Shown here: positions 51,817 to 64,000 of the stretch, piece by piece
Layout of the letters: each line of letters starts with the position of its first letter
How positions within the stretch are numbered: the first letter of the stretch is position 1
Assembly: GCA_963921795.1 (NCBI GenBank)
Contig: OY997651.1
Coordinates: 43,015,356 to 43,079,355 of the forward strand
Length of the DNA stretch: 64,000 nucleotides
Direction of reading: 5' to 3'
Source of the DNA: Nannobrachium achirus
Taxonomy: Eukaryota > Chordata > Actinopteri > Myctophiformes > Myctophidae
Notes under the pieces: generated by a model
Told to the model about the DNA's origin: nothing
The model's input: only the letters and a program-made list of their open reading frames with translations
The model's database searches: none
Made by a program: the position numbers and the translations under genes

Positions 51817-54800
51817 ACAATGAAGCAGTTTTCCTTATTTGACTTTATTTTTGTTAATTTAACGTTGCTGTTAACTGGCTTACTTTTCTTGCTGAGCAAT
51901 ATATTGATGTTATATCGATATCATGATAGATCTTTGGATATCGTAATATTGATATGACGTACTTTAAGTGTTGTTTCTCTTGGTTTTGAAGGCTACGTTA
52001 CAGAAAACGAAAAATCGAAAATCTCATTTTGTAAATATTTTTTGAAATCCAAAGTCTTAACTGCTGTAGACAGTGACAACATTTTTGGTCGAAATTGAGA
52101 TATTTTGGTCTAATGAGCTTTTGGGGATAAAATGAATACATGTACAATTAGTGCAATATCACATCATTTGGCTGGCCAGCTGAAACTGTTTGAAAAAACA
52201 ATAAAAACTTTTAAAGAGAAACTATTTAAAGACATTTTCTCAGTTTGGCCCTTTGTGTACAGTAGCTACTGCAGTTAAGCTTTGTAGGCCACAGTATTGT
52301 ATACGATGTTGTCCATATCACTCAGCCCTGCTTAATTTGAAATGTTTTAAGAGAATGTTATTTGTGTTCACTTCCTTTTTTCTTTTCCTTGTAATGTAAG
52401 GGTAAACTAGGGCGGTTGCCCAACTGCCCATCAAAGACAGAAGTGCAGCAGAAATGTAACACTTTAGAAAAGAGGGAAGTTGCAAGAAAGAGAGACAGAT
52501 AATTCTCACACAATTACCGGTAGTCTTGTTCGATGTGTTGCGTCCTCTACTCACAAGATATTTCACTAGTGTTTTGCAGAAATGTAATTACCGGCTTTTA
52601 ATTTACATCTTTGAGCAATAATAATAATAAAGCTATGAAATATATGTATTAAACATTAGAGTCTGATGTCTTCAATACATTCTCATACATAGCTGCATCT
52701 TTGCGACCTGTGTGGATAGAGGTTTGTAGGGTTAGGGTTACATTTCCCCAACATTGAAACCTATGTTTTCCATTTACGTTTCCCCCCATATACCTACAGT
52801 GGAAACTTGCCTCAGCCCTCCCACCACTCACTGTCCGAACCACTTCCTCAATGTGGTTGCATCATAATGTGTGCATGAATATGACACAATAGAAAGAGAT
52901 ACACCGTAAATTACAGTTGAGAGATTCTTATCCACAGCAACTTACAGTACAAAGTGCAGGATCAGATTAAATGGCCCACGTCAACAAATGGCAGTGTAAT
53001 GGTCACATATGTAGATGGTGTTTAAAAAAAACTATTTGGTGCTTCAGAAACCAGGATATAAGGCAAACATTAAATTTATCCTCTTCATGGATTCTCAGAA
53101 AAGCTTTCAGTCGTGACATTTTATTTGGTTTTAAGACATGCATCTGTGAACATCTAAATAATATTCTTAACAGTTTTGGCTCAGCAAAACAACAAAACAT
53201 TATATGTGAACAGATAACTGATACATAAATGCTTAGTTAGTATGAGTAGCATCTGTCAAAATTGGCAACTTGCAAGGAGAGTTTTTGGGAGTGGGCGGGT
53301 GAGGTGGAGTCTAAAGAGATGCAGCAGAAGGTGGTGAAAAAAAAAGAACTTCTGGGGACTCAGATTAGGAGTTCATAAGATACAAAAACAATGCTTCTGC
53401 AGCATTGAGTACAGTATATGCCACAAGGTGGCGCTAAAGGATATCTTTGCTGTCCTAAAACACCCACACACAGCAGATAGATGCCTACATATACTGTATA
53501 CTGTACACAGACAGACTTGCAATATGCCAGATCCGTTGACAAATATGTACTGATTTTATGTGTGGTTGTAATGTATTCTAACTGTTTTGTGTCCATTTTC
53601 TTTCAATATGGCAACTGCCACCGAGGTTGAGGTGTGCTGTAAAGGATTACTGTACACGAGAGTAAAGTAATCACACATAAATGTCACAAAGATCTCCTGT
53701 TACAGTATATTTGTTCCTCTATCTTTTATTCAGTATTGTACTAGTACTAGATAGAGAGAGATCATACTGCACTTGACTGTATAGATTCCAATCATTTCAG
53801 ATGAGAGTGTAGAGAGGAAACTATAAGGGGAGAGACGTGAGACAATACAGGGCTCAAGAAGAGCATGGTCTGTGTATTGGCAGAGCCACCAGGCAGTAGG
53901 CACCAACAATATTTTAATATAAGAAATATGATATTTATGTCTTTAAATGAAGGGGAAAAAAGACAAATAATGTTGGCCAAGGTCTATGTATCTGTGAGTA
54001 GGTTTAATGTCCCAGTGATCTACAATTAGCTCTGTCGCGTGTGTTCCTTTTTAAACAATGCACACTTTATCTCTTTCGCGAAACATGATATTTGTCCTCG
54101 TTCGTTCAAACTAGGTCCCAAGCTGTCTGTCTGTCTCTTCACCTGCCTCTGCTAGAGCATGTAAAGACGAGAAAATAACTGTCATGTTGCTTCAACCAAA
54201 CAGGAAAGGCAACTTTCGAGTGTGAGTGCCGAGTGAGAGAGAGAGAGAGTGTGTGTGAGTGTGTGTGCAGGGCCAGGGTGTCGCTCCAAATTCTGGGCCC
54301 TGGGTACAAGGATTCACTGCGGGCCCCCCATGAATGTTCTTCATAGGGGGAGGGGGTTTAACCCATTTGGCCCCTTTTAGACTGGGACATTTAGACTTTT
54401 TTTGTCAGTGGTGCTCAAACTTTTTCATGTGAAGGACCCCCAAAATGATATGTATTTGGTTCCAGGGACCCCCCAGAAGCAAAATTTGAGTTATAAATGT
54501 TCGCTTGAAAAAAATACATACGCATATTCAAAGATATGCCCACGTTTTCACGACTTTTCAAAAATAGCAGATCTAAGCTCGCAGCGCGTGAGCTGGTATA
54601 TCTGCTATTTCTCAATAGCAAAATTATAACATAATTAAGGCCCCTCCACCTTGGGCCCTAGTAACTCAGTCCCACTTTTCCCCCCCTTGTGACGCCCCTG
54701 TGTTATGTGTGTGTGAGCGCGCTCATGTGAGGGGAGGGAGCACAGACACCACTTGCGACAGGTGTATCCCGAGCAGGTAGCTGCACCTTCTCTGACTGCT

Positions 54801-55261
54801 TAGCAAAAAAATATTGTGTTGACACTTTGACAAGACAATAAGAAACATACCGAAAGGATTACAACTTTTTCCAAGGGCAGAACTGTTCTTCATCACACTA
54901 TTTTTTTCTCTCTCTCTCCCCTGAAGGACACAGCTGTGACTTAGACCTATAATCGTGTCAAGGATGTGCTTATAGTGGATGAGGGTGTGAGTCAATAACT
55001 GAATCAGAAACAGGGCAGTTTCTACCTGCCTAGTGCCTACCTGTCGGGGAGAGAGGAATTATTCCCAGCTTAAAGCAGGGGGCTGCAGTTGTTTTGCAGA
55101 TTTGTCTTTTTCTAATCACTATAGCTTTACTTTGATTTGCTGGGACCAATGCCTTGAAAGTTTTCTTCCTCCGGGTAGAGAAGAAGTGGTCCCATCTTGT
55201 AGGTACAACCTGTTGGCTGTGTCAGCGTCCAGTTGGTGGCACGACGGAACCTCAGAGGACG
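51817..55261 (+). other. fcer1g 3' flank and intergenic region
   Basis: After the fcer1g 3' UTR I recognise no gene from 52650 to 54250. At about 54275-54710 a hAT-like outer repeat (CAGGGCCAGGGTG ... TTGTGACGCCCCTG) contains a piggyBac-like insertion from TTAA at 54358 with hairpin 54560-54614. Confidence 0.5.
52200..52631 (+). terminator. Candidate fcer1g polyadenylation signals
   Basis: AATAAA occurs at 52200-52205 and again at 52626-52631, 384 and 810 bp after the stop codon. Either could end the transcript. Confidence 0.5.
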
Positions 55262-56030
55262 ATGACATCGCTGATGAACGGCCTGTCACTGTGTCTGCTG
55301 GTCCTCTGCACTTTAGGTAAGTACTACTACTCGCTCACTTCATCAGTGCCAAACATTTAAAAAATGTATAAAATAAAACATATGTATTCTGTGTGTGTAT
55401 AGACCAGGGTTTATCAAACTTTCAAATGTCAAGGTTTCCCCTTAACTCTGACAGTGTACAAATGGAACCAAATGAACCTGTTAGGGTTCATTTGGTTCCA
55501 TTTGTACACTGTCATAGTTACAGACCTGTATGGGACAATTTAGACCACCCATAAAGGATCCCACAGTCCACAGAGTCCCTGGAATCCACTTTGAGAACCA
55601 CAGGTATAGACTACTGTATATTACTGTATACTGTATATATTTACTGCATACAATTGTAGTATCTTAACTGATAACTTATGGTGATTCAGACGCGTTTTCA
55701 AAATGAGGGTGAATTACTAGAATACAAATGTGGGAAAGTGTACAACTTCAACAACCAAACATTTTCTCTTGTTTCTTCATTTCTTGGCATATAGTTTTCA
55801 TATTTAGTTTTAATATTCATTATTATAAAGCTCTCTGAAGCCTCCGGGCAGGTGGCCAACATTTTCAAGGATATGTCTTCACTGGGACACAGTCCAAGAA
55901 AAGAAAGAAAGACAGAAAGAGAGAAAGAAAGAAAACACTTATAAGAGGCTGTCTGATATTTCAGGAAAAACTGGTTGCTGTTGATCAATTTCCCTCCCAC
56001 CTGTTTCGTGATTCACAGTGACTACATAAT

Positions 56031-56101
<71 letters not shown>

Positions 56102-58677
56102 GTGTGTGCGTGCGCACATGCCTGTGTAGTACATGAGGTGCATGTGTATGACACATAGACCTACTACACTACTAAAGAAACACAAACAGTCCGTGGTTGA
56201 GTCTAAAAACGCCTTCTGAATCCTGACCTAAGTTTTCTGAATAACCTAAAATATTTATTCAAAAATGACAAAAAAAAAAGAATGTTGATATGTACTGTAC
56301 ATAGCAAGCAACAACCCCCCAAAAGGGGGCGGCCATAGCTGAATGGTTAGTGAGCCCGCCTAGGACTCTGCAGGTCCCGGAGGTCCCCGGTACGATTCCA
56401 GCTCAGTCAGCGATGTGTGAAAGTGTCCCTGAGCAAGACGCCCAAACCCCTAAATCAGGGGTCTTCAACAGGGGGTCCGGGACCCGGGGGTCCTCCAAAT
56501 CTTCCAATCCTTTTTATATTAACAACTTGAACCTTAGTGTCCATATTCTGAGAACTGTAGCTAAAAATAGCAGATCTACAAGCTCACAACGCCTCGCGCT
56601 GCGAGGCGTTGTGAGCTTGTAGATCGGCTATTTTCGGCAAAGAGGTTTACTGTAGAGGGGGAAAAGAGCAGACTAAGTACACAGTGAAAGGTCAAGTATA
56701 TTAAGTATTGATGGTTCAAGTGGTTAAATATCTGAAAACACAAATTGACATGAATCCAAAATACACTGATGATTGTGCTGTCAAATGATGAAACTATATG
56801 GAATCTATGAAAAGGTTGTGGGGGTCCCTGCTTCATCTCTCTCTCAACTAAGGGGTCCTTGGCCTGAAAACGTTGAAGACCCCTGCTCTAACTGCTCTAC
56901 GCTCCTCTGTAGGTGAAGCTGAAACTGAAGTTCCCCCGTGGGATGAGCTATAGGTGTGTAAAAGAAAAGAAAAAGAATGGGGGTCCACGGATTGAAAGGA
57001 AAGTTACCTGTGTAGGCAGGGCCGTGCTTAGCGATTTGGAGGCCCCAGGCAAACCCCAGTTTGAGGCCCCTGGGTCGGGAGCCATATGCGGGTCGCAGAC
57101 CAATTTCTAGGGGTCGCGAATAAATACTCCCTTATGTTTTGTTTCCTATATTTTAGCTTTTAATTATTTGAAAAAAAATATATATATATATATTTTTTTT
57201 TTTATAACACAAGTTTAATAGCCTATAAACTCTAGCACTTTTTCAAAAGAATTCCAGAGAAAATAATAAGAGGAGGAGGAGGGAGAAAACAGGGGTTGGG
57301 TGTTTTACTCAGGGACACTGCAACACATTGCTAACCTGGCCTGGAATCGTACCTGTGACAACCAGGAATCTGGTTCCCTTGGCAGGCTCACTAACCACTC
57401 AGCTATGGATGGCCACAATGTTTGACATATAGAAGATAAAGCATGAGCTTCAACTTCTCTCACCAGAAGCAACTAACACAGGACAGGTAAAGTAATAAGA
57501 ATAAGAATACTGAGTTAAACATTACATTACATGACCATGTTAACAGCCTTTTGTTAAGGGCCCTTTTACTGTTTATATATGAGGGTATTGAGAGCTTGCG
57601 TTTGAGAGCTGGTGGGGCACCAAATGAATTTGGGGGCCCTCAAAACGTTAAATATAAATATATACAGTATAAATCTTGTTTATATTTTTAAGGAGACTAA
57701 AGTAACTTGTGACATTCGAAGTTAAACACATACATTACATGACTATGTTAAGGGCCTTTTTACTGTTTATTTATATTTGACGATAACTCATGGAGCCCCC
57801 TGGGTGTTTCTGTTTGAGAGATTGAGAGGCCCCAAATGGATATATTTGGGCCCCTCAAAATGTTAAATATAAATAAACAGTATACAAACTATGCGTGCCA
57901 TCTTTAAGAAGCCCCAGTAAACCCTGTGAAAGTATTTCAAGTTAAACGTCACATTTCATGTTAAGGCCCTTTTTACCCTTCTTTTATATTGATCTCATCC
58001 CGGGCCCCACTTCAAACTATCTGGGGCCCCCAAAATGAAATGGAATTGATACACATATATTATATGTATATATAAATATGGGGGCCCTAAATATAAATAT
58101 ATACACACACTTTAGAAATAATGTATCCATTCCCCGCATCGATCCTTCTTAAAGTTAAAGTAATGTACGTGACATCACAGAACAGACACAAAAGAACCGC
58201 TTGGGTAATCAGGACCATTGTTCTCTGGTCACACCTTTGAGAGCCACGCTCTTTTCAGATTCTAATGAGCTAATGTTAACCCTCACCCTCACTTCAACTG
58301 TTCTCTGTCTCACAGTTGAGAGCTCAACTGGGGCCCCCTGATGGCCATGTTGGTTAAAAAATAAAATAATAATAATAATCTCATGAGGCCCCCAGGCTGT
58401 GAGGGGCCCCAGGCGGCTGCCTATTTTGCCTGTATGGTAAGCACGGCCCTGTGTGTAGGGGGTTCCCGGTCTTAAACGGATTAAGGCAATCATACGTATG
58501 TGTGTGTGAGTAAGTGTGTACAGTACATGTGATCACACAGTGATACGGTGTCAATCCATGATGTATGTGTGTGTGTAATGTACTGTCTATTGTATTAAGA
58601 GCACACCTGATCTGGGGAGAGCATGCAGAGTGGTGTTGGCCTGTAGCCATATCCACACACACACACACGCACGCACG

Positions 58678-58712
<35 letters not shown>

Positions 58713-58958
58713 ACGCACACACACACACACACACACACAGAGGTAAGGAGGGTCAGCCTGTGTGTTGTTTGAGATGAGAGAGAGAGGGAGGGAGAGAGAA
58801 GCAGTCAGTGCTATTATGAAAATAAGCTGCTGTCGCCGCGTTATGCCAGTAATGCAGTACAGGCGAGATTCCATGATAGGTTTTAAAAAACCTCAGGGTG
58901 ACACCCACACACACACTCACACGCATGGAAAAACACACCTGTCTGTCTGCACTGCAGA

Positions 58959-59046
<88 letters not shown>

Positions 59047-62000
59047 CATGATGGTTCTGACAGTAAACGCATGATTCACGTCCTGTCTGTTGACAGGCTT
59101 CAGCACGGCCTTTCCCGCATACAGTGGTGGAGTTTTACTCGAGTAAAAGTATCAATACCACCATGTAGAAAATACATGGTTACAAGTAAAAGTCCAGAAT
59201 TAAAAATTGAGTAAAAGTACAAAAGTATTGGCATCAAAATGTATATATGAAAAGTAGAAAGTACTCATTATGCAGAATGTCCCATTTCACAAGTTTTCAA
59301 ATGTATACAAATCTTGTGAAAATAGCAGATCTACAAGCTTGTGAGCTTGTAGATCGTCTATTTTCAAATTGCCAAAGTATAGGACTGAAGAAGTGGTTGG
59401 TGTGTGTTTTGTAATTCAATTTCTAAATCTACAAAGTAACTAGTAATTAACATTTTCAAATCATTTTAGTGTAAAAAGCAATAGCCTATTTGTCCCTGAG
59501 ATGTAGACTAGTGGAGTGGAAATAAAAATACAGAAAATTGGAAATACTCCAGTTAAGTAAATATTGTACGTAAGTAATAGTACTTGAGTAAATGTACTTA
59601 GCTACTTTCCAACACTGCCCACATAGGGTACAAAACATGCTCCATATCAACAGTTGCATCACTTGTGTAAATGACCGTAAAGGATGTCACAGGAATGCAT
59701 GTTGACCTCACTATGGGGGAAATGACAAAACAAAAAGGAACCAATGGTCTTATTTGAACACAAAACTAGTGAAAATAGCTGATCTACAAGCACACAACGC
59801 CTTGCGTCGCGAGACGTTGTGTGCTTGTAGATCTGCTATTTTCACTAGTTTTGTGCGACAGTCTTGTGTGATGAAGCAGGGCTTTACTTTACGAAAAAAC
59901 ATACAAATTTGAAACTTGAAGATACAAGGTTTCTGCCCAACAGTGACGATATAGCATAAGTCATGCTGGCTGAGATTGTTGGCAAAATGCACTGTAGTAC
60001 TTCATTCATACCAAAGCAAAGTATTGTGCTGTCATTTAAAAAGAAGAAAAGAAGTTGAAATAACCAACGGCCTTGACAATATGTATGTTTTTACTAATGA
60101 TGTGATGTCATTGCCGTGTGTGTGCACGTGACATTTTGATTCAAAAATGTCTTTGTTCTCCTCCTTACTACACTAGACACTTGCTACAGTATGTGTAGCT
60201 TATAGCAACAAAGAGGGTAATTCACAGACTCCCCTTTTGCTTGGCTGATGTACAATAAGCCACTTCTACTTACTTGCTTTTTTTATCAGAGGGGACTTCA
60301 TCAGGTCTGACAAAGGTGTGGCCTGAGTCCAACATGTCATTTTTCAGCCTCCTTGTAATTTACAAACAAGATTTGTAACTCGATGAGGAATTAAGAGCTT
60401 TGGAAATTATACCTTAATTAGGAATTCTTCGATATGTATGAATTGAGTACAAAGGGAACCCAATGCAAACAAGCCTTAAAGCTTTCTTGTGGTCTTAATC
60501 TTTTTGGTTGACCTTGTACCAGTGAACTGTACTGTCTTGTACCTTTTCCTATGCAAACTTTTAATTAAGTTAACCGTGTCCAATGTGCCAGAGATTGAAT
60601 TTGTCCCGCCACCTATAACCTTGCCCTATAACCCTGTGCTTCCTTCACACGCTGTTTCCGTTTGTTTAAGCTTGGCGCCAAGAGAAGCAAACAAATAAAG
60701 ATTTTCACAGACAGTATGAACAGAGATCAGCATGTGACTGCCTGGTGTATTCTGTATTATAGCATACGTTTCATGGCGTGTGTATGCAAACAATGCACGA
60801 CAGCGCTGGGGGGACTGTAGAGGCTAAAATGTCACATGTCGTCTACATCAAACACACGTTGGCTAATTTGATCCGTAAACAAGACACAGAGCGAGCGAGC
60901 GTGGAGGAGAGACACAGATTAGTGTTAACATTGCGTGTCTGAGTGGTATACGTTACAGGGTGACAGACAGTGCCACGACTCGCGCTTTTGTGCCTGTGCC
61001 TGTGTGTAATCTGTCTCATTTTATGTCCTGTTGTTTGTTACCTGGGGCAGGTAACAAACAACAGGACATGTTTGTGGAGTGTGTCCCTCTCTGTGTCCAG
61101 ACGCTCAGTTTCCTCCCCTGTCGTCTCTGTTGCTTTGAAGTCTTATCTAGGGCAACTAGTTAAGCGACATAGCTTCACCTCTAGTCAGCTGAGCTCTTGT
61201 TTTTCGGGAGACACCGTCTTTCCCCTCCCTTAGCTTCTTTCTTTTGAGCGCCTTTCAAACTCCACTTCCCTCCCCCTGACGCTTTCTCGATCCTGTCTCA
61301 AAATCAACATTCTTAACACAGACATGAACATTTCGGCCTAGTTAGTGCCACCACGACACCGGCATTTACTGAACACTTTCACCCCATGTGTCCCTATTTG
61401 GGGCATGTCATTATAGGCTGTCCAAAGAGGTTTTGATGTATACTAAGTGCTTAACACAGGGTTCCCCAATTAGTTTTCCCCAAGGGCCGAATTATGTCTA
61501 GGGTACCAAGCCGAGGGCCACAACATTGCAGGGGGCGACGGTGGCGTTCCCACTACTCCAGCGACAGTTTTTGTTGTTGGCGGGTGAAAATCTTGTATGT
61601 CCAAAATATTCGTTCGTTTTGAATTTATCATTTTAAAAATTATTTAAACTAGTGAAAACAGCCAATCTACAAGCACAAAACGCCGGCGTTGTGTGCTTGT
61701 AGATCTGCTGTTTTCACTACTTTTGTGCGACGGCCTCGTATGATTTGCGAAAGAACGTACAAATTTGGAGATACGAGATTTCCACCCGACAACGACGATA
61801 TACTAGTGTTGTTGCTGCTCTTTTACAGTACCACCATTATTATTGGGGTTGGTGGGGGCCAGACAGTAGCCCCCCGCGGGCCGCCTATTGGGGAACCCTG
61901 CTGTAAGTGCTTAACACATGGCACTCTACTCTGGGCATGTGAGGTTTGAACAGAAAGAGATGGACGGACCCAGTTTGGAATGTAATCCATACTATATTTA

Positions 62001-63883
62001 CACCAAATCTCCTAAAAGTGAATCTCTCTGAACGTCTCAAAATATACTAGGCCTACGTACTGCTGTTGTTTTTTTTAACTGAGAACTCTGGCGTCTATCT
62101 TCTAGGTGGGAACTTTTAATTAAGCAATATTACATGCAAGGGTGAGCTTTAACATTGTTATTGGCACAACAGTGATGCGGTCAGGACTGAAGCATTTGTG
62201 CTTTAAGTGCCAATTAATGATGGTAGAACACACACACACACACACACGGGTAAACCGAAGCCAAATTAAAGCAGCTAGAGTAGATTACTGTGGTTAATGT
62301 TTATTGTTTATCAAAGTGAAAGCAGCTCCTTTTTTGTCACATTAAAAGTGCCAATGAGGCTGAATTCACAGCAACCCTGGACTAGAAGAAAGACTTTGTG
62401 TTACATGTCTCCTTGAAAGGGTAGCCATTAGCCAACTGCTATTTCATTATTTTTTTAAATTATTTAGGTTTTGAATACCTTATGATTTAGCTTGAGGAGT
62501 TCTTACATTGTTTTATTGTGTGACAATGGTAAACATTGATATTAATGTGTTAAGTGATATATTAATAGACAATGTTATGGTAACTATACAGCTGTTAACT
62601 AGTATACTGTACATGTATGATCATTTCACTACAGTTACTCTGAAAGAATAGTGAATTAACATCCTGGCTGGTGCGTATATAAGGAGTGCCAGCTAGGAGA
62701 AACAGGTTGCACAGAACCGCTCTAGTTGATAATTTCATCACCATCCAACTGCATGATATATCTTTTCGTCACCCCATTAATGGCTATGTCTCAGTATGCC
62801 ATCCTGCCTCTAGTGTGTGTGTAATGTCTGTCTGGTACCAATACTAGCTCAGTGGCCTTGTGACTAGAGTGTCTGCCCAGAGACTGGGAGGTCGGGTTCG
62901 ATGCCCCGGCCGGGTCATATCCCAAAAAAAAATGGGACCCAATGCCTCTCTGCTTGGCACTGCAGCATCAAGGGTTGGATTGGGGGGGTTAGAGCGCCAC
63001 TACTGATTTCCCGAGTGCGACGCCGCTGCGGCCCACCGCTCCAAAAGATGGGTCAAATGCGGAGAACAAATCTCGCATACAGCAATGTACGTGTGACAAA
63101 TAGTACGAATCTTAACCCATTTCGAACGGGTACACATTATTGTGTATCATTATTGAATGCTTTAACTATTGACGCGCTGCGAGCTTGTAGATCTGCTATT
63201 TTTGAAATTTTTTGAAAATTAGAATTTTGTGTGGCTTTTGAATCCTTCTAAGGTTTTTTGAAAAACCTATGTTTCTATGTCAGCAATCTGGCCAGCCATC
63301 GTCAAAGAAAAGGTCCTTTTCATTTAACTGTTCTTGAGAGACTACCATGTCAGTGGTTCTCAAACGTTTTCATGTGAAGGACCCCCAAACTGATATGTCT
63401 TTGGCCACGGACCCCCATCTCAAAATATCTAGTTCCAGGGACCCCCCAGAAGCAAAATTTGAGTTACAAAAGTTCGCTTTAAAAATACATATATTCAAAG
63501 ATTTGCACACATTTTCACAACTTTTTTCAAAAATAGCAGATCTACAAGCTCGCAGCGCGGCACTCGGTGCCGCGCTGTGAGCTTGTATATCTGCTATTTT
63601 TCAATAGTTAAAGCATTCAATAATTCTAGGCCTAAATTTTATCTTGTCTGTGTTTCCATATATGCTTGTCCTCCGACCATTCTAGTCACACGGTCGCAGG
63701 GAGACTTCGTGGAGCCCCCTCCCAACCACTCCATGCTCTGCGTGGCCGAGGAGGAGACCACTCTGCCCTGTCGCTACCAGTCCGACCCGGGGGACACGGT
63801 GGTGCAGGTCACCTGGTACAAGGAGAAACCCGACGGCAAGAAGGAGCAGATCATCGCGGCGCACCACACCGATGGCCAGACAG
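55262..63883 (+). CDS. Nectin-like Ig V-set membrane protein, first two coding exons (partial)
   Basis: Exon 55262-55316 encodes MTSLMNGLSLCLLVLCTL, a typical signal peptide, with donor GTAAGT and one leftover base. After an 8.4-kb intron, exon 63686-63883 (acceptor TTCTAG) joins in frame: VTRSQGDFVEPPPNHSMLC, then EEETTLPCRYQSD with the first V-domain Cys, then VVQVTWYKEKPDGKKEQI with the invariant Trp, then HHTDGQT before donor GTATAC. The layout (signal, V-set with QVTW) matches nectins, and the human neighbour near NDUFS2/FCER1G is NECTIN4. F11R, also nearby in human, is an alternative. The second V-domain Cys would be in the next exon, outside the window. An in-frame upstream ATG exists at 55154, but only the 55262 start puts the signal peptide at the N terminus. 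Confidence 0.65.
55405..55603. mobile_element. Short hAT-like MITE with a different central palindrome
   Basis: Flanked by GTATAGAC at 55397-55404 and 55604-55611 (perfect). The central palindrome at 55449-55514 has 30-bp arms beginning TGACAGTGTACAAATGG and a 6-nt loop. Confidence 0.9.
56031..56106. repeat. (GT)n microsatellite
   Basis: About 75 bp of GT with single-base interruptions, in the first intron of the nectin-like gene. Confidence 0.95.
56325..56455 (+). mobile_element. tRNA-derived SINE interrupted by a MITE
   Basis: GGCGGCCATAGCTGAATGG and GGTACGATTCC are A- and B-box-like, then GTGTCCCTGAGCAAGACG. It continues after 56885 (CTCTAACTGCTCTACGC). An inverted relative lies at about 57300-57420. 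Confidence 0.65.
56456..56885. mobile_element. hAT-like MITE (CAGGGGTCTTCAAC family)
   Basis: Ends CAGGGGTCTTCAAC and GTTGAAGACCCCTG; flanks CCCTAAAT and CTCTAACT (6 of 8). Hairpin 56563-56636 has long inner arms (CACAACGCCTCGC / GCGAGGCGTTGTG). Confidence 0.8.
57017..58451. mobile_element. 1.4-kb hAT-like element, perfect 8-bp duplication
   Basis: Ends CAGGGCCGTGCTTA and TAAGCACGGCCCTG, flanked by TGTGTAGG at 57009-57016 and 58452-58459. It has an inverted SINE at about 57300-57420 and three related segments (about 57520, 57715, 57940) carrying AAGGGCCTTTTTACTG-like text. No transposase frame. Confidence 0.88.
58654..59045. repeat. Two (CA)n microsatellites
   Basis: 58654-58739 with CACG interruptions, and 58960-59045 nearly pure. 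Confidence 0.95.
59122..59617. mobile_element. hAT-like MITE (CAGTGGTGGAGTTTTACT family)
   Basis: Flanked by CCCGCATA at 59114-59121 and CCCACATA at 59618-59625 (7 of 8). Short hairpin at 59319-59374. Confidence 0.8.
59760..59945. mobile_element. Fold-back fragment with hairpin (CAGGGTTCCCCAAT family)
   Basis: Hairpin 59770-59848 has outer arms CACAAAACTAGTGAAAATAGC and their mirror. The right flank continues GATGAAGCAGGGCTTTAC as in 1690-1960. Confidence 0.65.
59946..61456 (+). other. Intron of the nectin-like gene, middle part
   Basis: A partial LINE-type tail at 60505-60561 is the only repeat I recognise. A short palindrome-like GTTACCTGGGGCAGGTAAC lies at about 61038. No coding exon is seen. 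Confidence 0.45.
61457..61900. mobile_element. hAT-like MITE (CAGGGTTCCCCAAT family)
   Basis: Ends CAGGGTTCCCCAATTAG and CCTATTGGGGAACCCTG. Hairpin 61655-61715. It is flanked by a 15-bp direct repeat at 61444-61458 and 61904-61918, rather than a clean 8-bp one. Confidence 0.8.
61919..62845 (+). other. Intron of the nectin-like gene, unrecognised AT-rich part
   Basis: Apart from a short (CA)n at 62227-62249 I see no repeat, gene or RNA in this stretch. Confidence 0.4.
62846..63105 (+). mobile_element. tRNA-derived SINE
   Basis: GCTCAGTGGCCTTGTGACTAG (A box region) and GTCGGGTTCGATGCCCC (B box), then ATGGGACCCAATGCCTCTC and GCATCAAGGGTTGGATTGG, the body of a common fish SINE. Confidence 0.8.
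63112..63640. mobile_element. piggyBac-like MITE, third copy
   Basis: TTAACCCATTTCGAACGGG at the left; the right end (TTCAATAATTCTAGGCCTAAA) has lost its terminal GGGTTAA. Hairpins 63170-63204 (half) and 63530-63604. It ends just before the second nectin-like exon. Confidence 0.7.
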
Positions 63884-64000
63884 GTATACTATGGGGGGGA
63901 CGAGATGAAACAGAAGGTGGGCGACCTTCCCAAAAAAAACGAAAAACATCCCCCAAAACCCCTGAAATGCATAGAAAACTATGCATTTTGGCACCGTTAT

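Overview
This window is vertebrate nuclear DNA, almost certainly from a teleost fish. All protein-coding signal lies on the + strand in small GT-AG exons separated by AT-rich introns full of short DNA transposons, tRNA-derived SINEs, LINE tails and long (CA)n tracts. The proteins are clear fish-type orthologues of genes that lie on human chromosome 1q23. I cannot name the species.

Gene layout, all +: (1) the 3' half of kirrel1 (a Neph1-type Ig adhesion protein), five exons from 1264 to 13547, with the 5' part outside the window; (2) a complete ndufs2 (49 kDa core subunit of mitochondrial complex I), 14 coding exons from 20595 to 40058, whose joined reading frame gives 463 codons, the length of the human protein; (3) an intronless Praja-like RING-H2 ubiquitin ligase gene nested in ndufs2 intron 3 (24770-25345); (4) a complete fcer1g (ITAM-bearing Fc receptor gamma chain), five exons from 41078 to 51816, 95 codons; (5) the first two coding exons of a nectin-like Ig V-set protein (55262-55316 and 63686-63883), running off the right edge. 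The ndufs2-fcer1g pair, with a nectin gene nearby, matches the human 1q23.3 neighbourhood.

Non-coding layout: introns and intergenic DNA consist largely of non-autonomous DNA transposons. Many have readable ends and target-site duplications (8 bp for hAT-like families, TTAA for a piggyBac-like family, TA for a mariner-like one). There are also nested SINEs and a LINE copy with a perfect 15-bp duplication. A 47-bp tandem duplication, a 135-bp tandem repeat carrying five CArG boxes and a roughly 127-bp tandem repeat bounded by palindromic ends lie inside ndufs2 introns.

The most striking signal is a short palindrome with inner arm AATAGCAGATCTACAAGC / GCTTGTAGATCTGCTATT. It recurs about 45 times in 64 kb, inside at least six transposon families whose ends are unrelated. 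The outer part of the arms is specific to each host family and is itself inverted-repeated, and the arms carry matched substitutions. One copy (16267-16683) has lost the hairpin. This shared hairpin module is my candidate for an undescribed system. Its mechanism (mobile hairpin, snap-back replication, or a selected protein- or RNA-binding structure) is inference.
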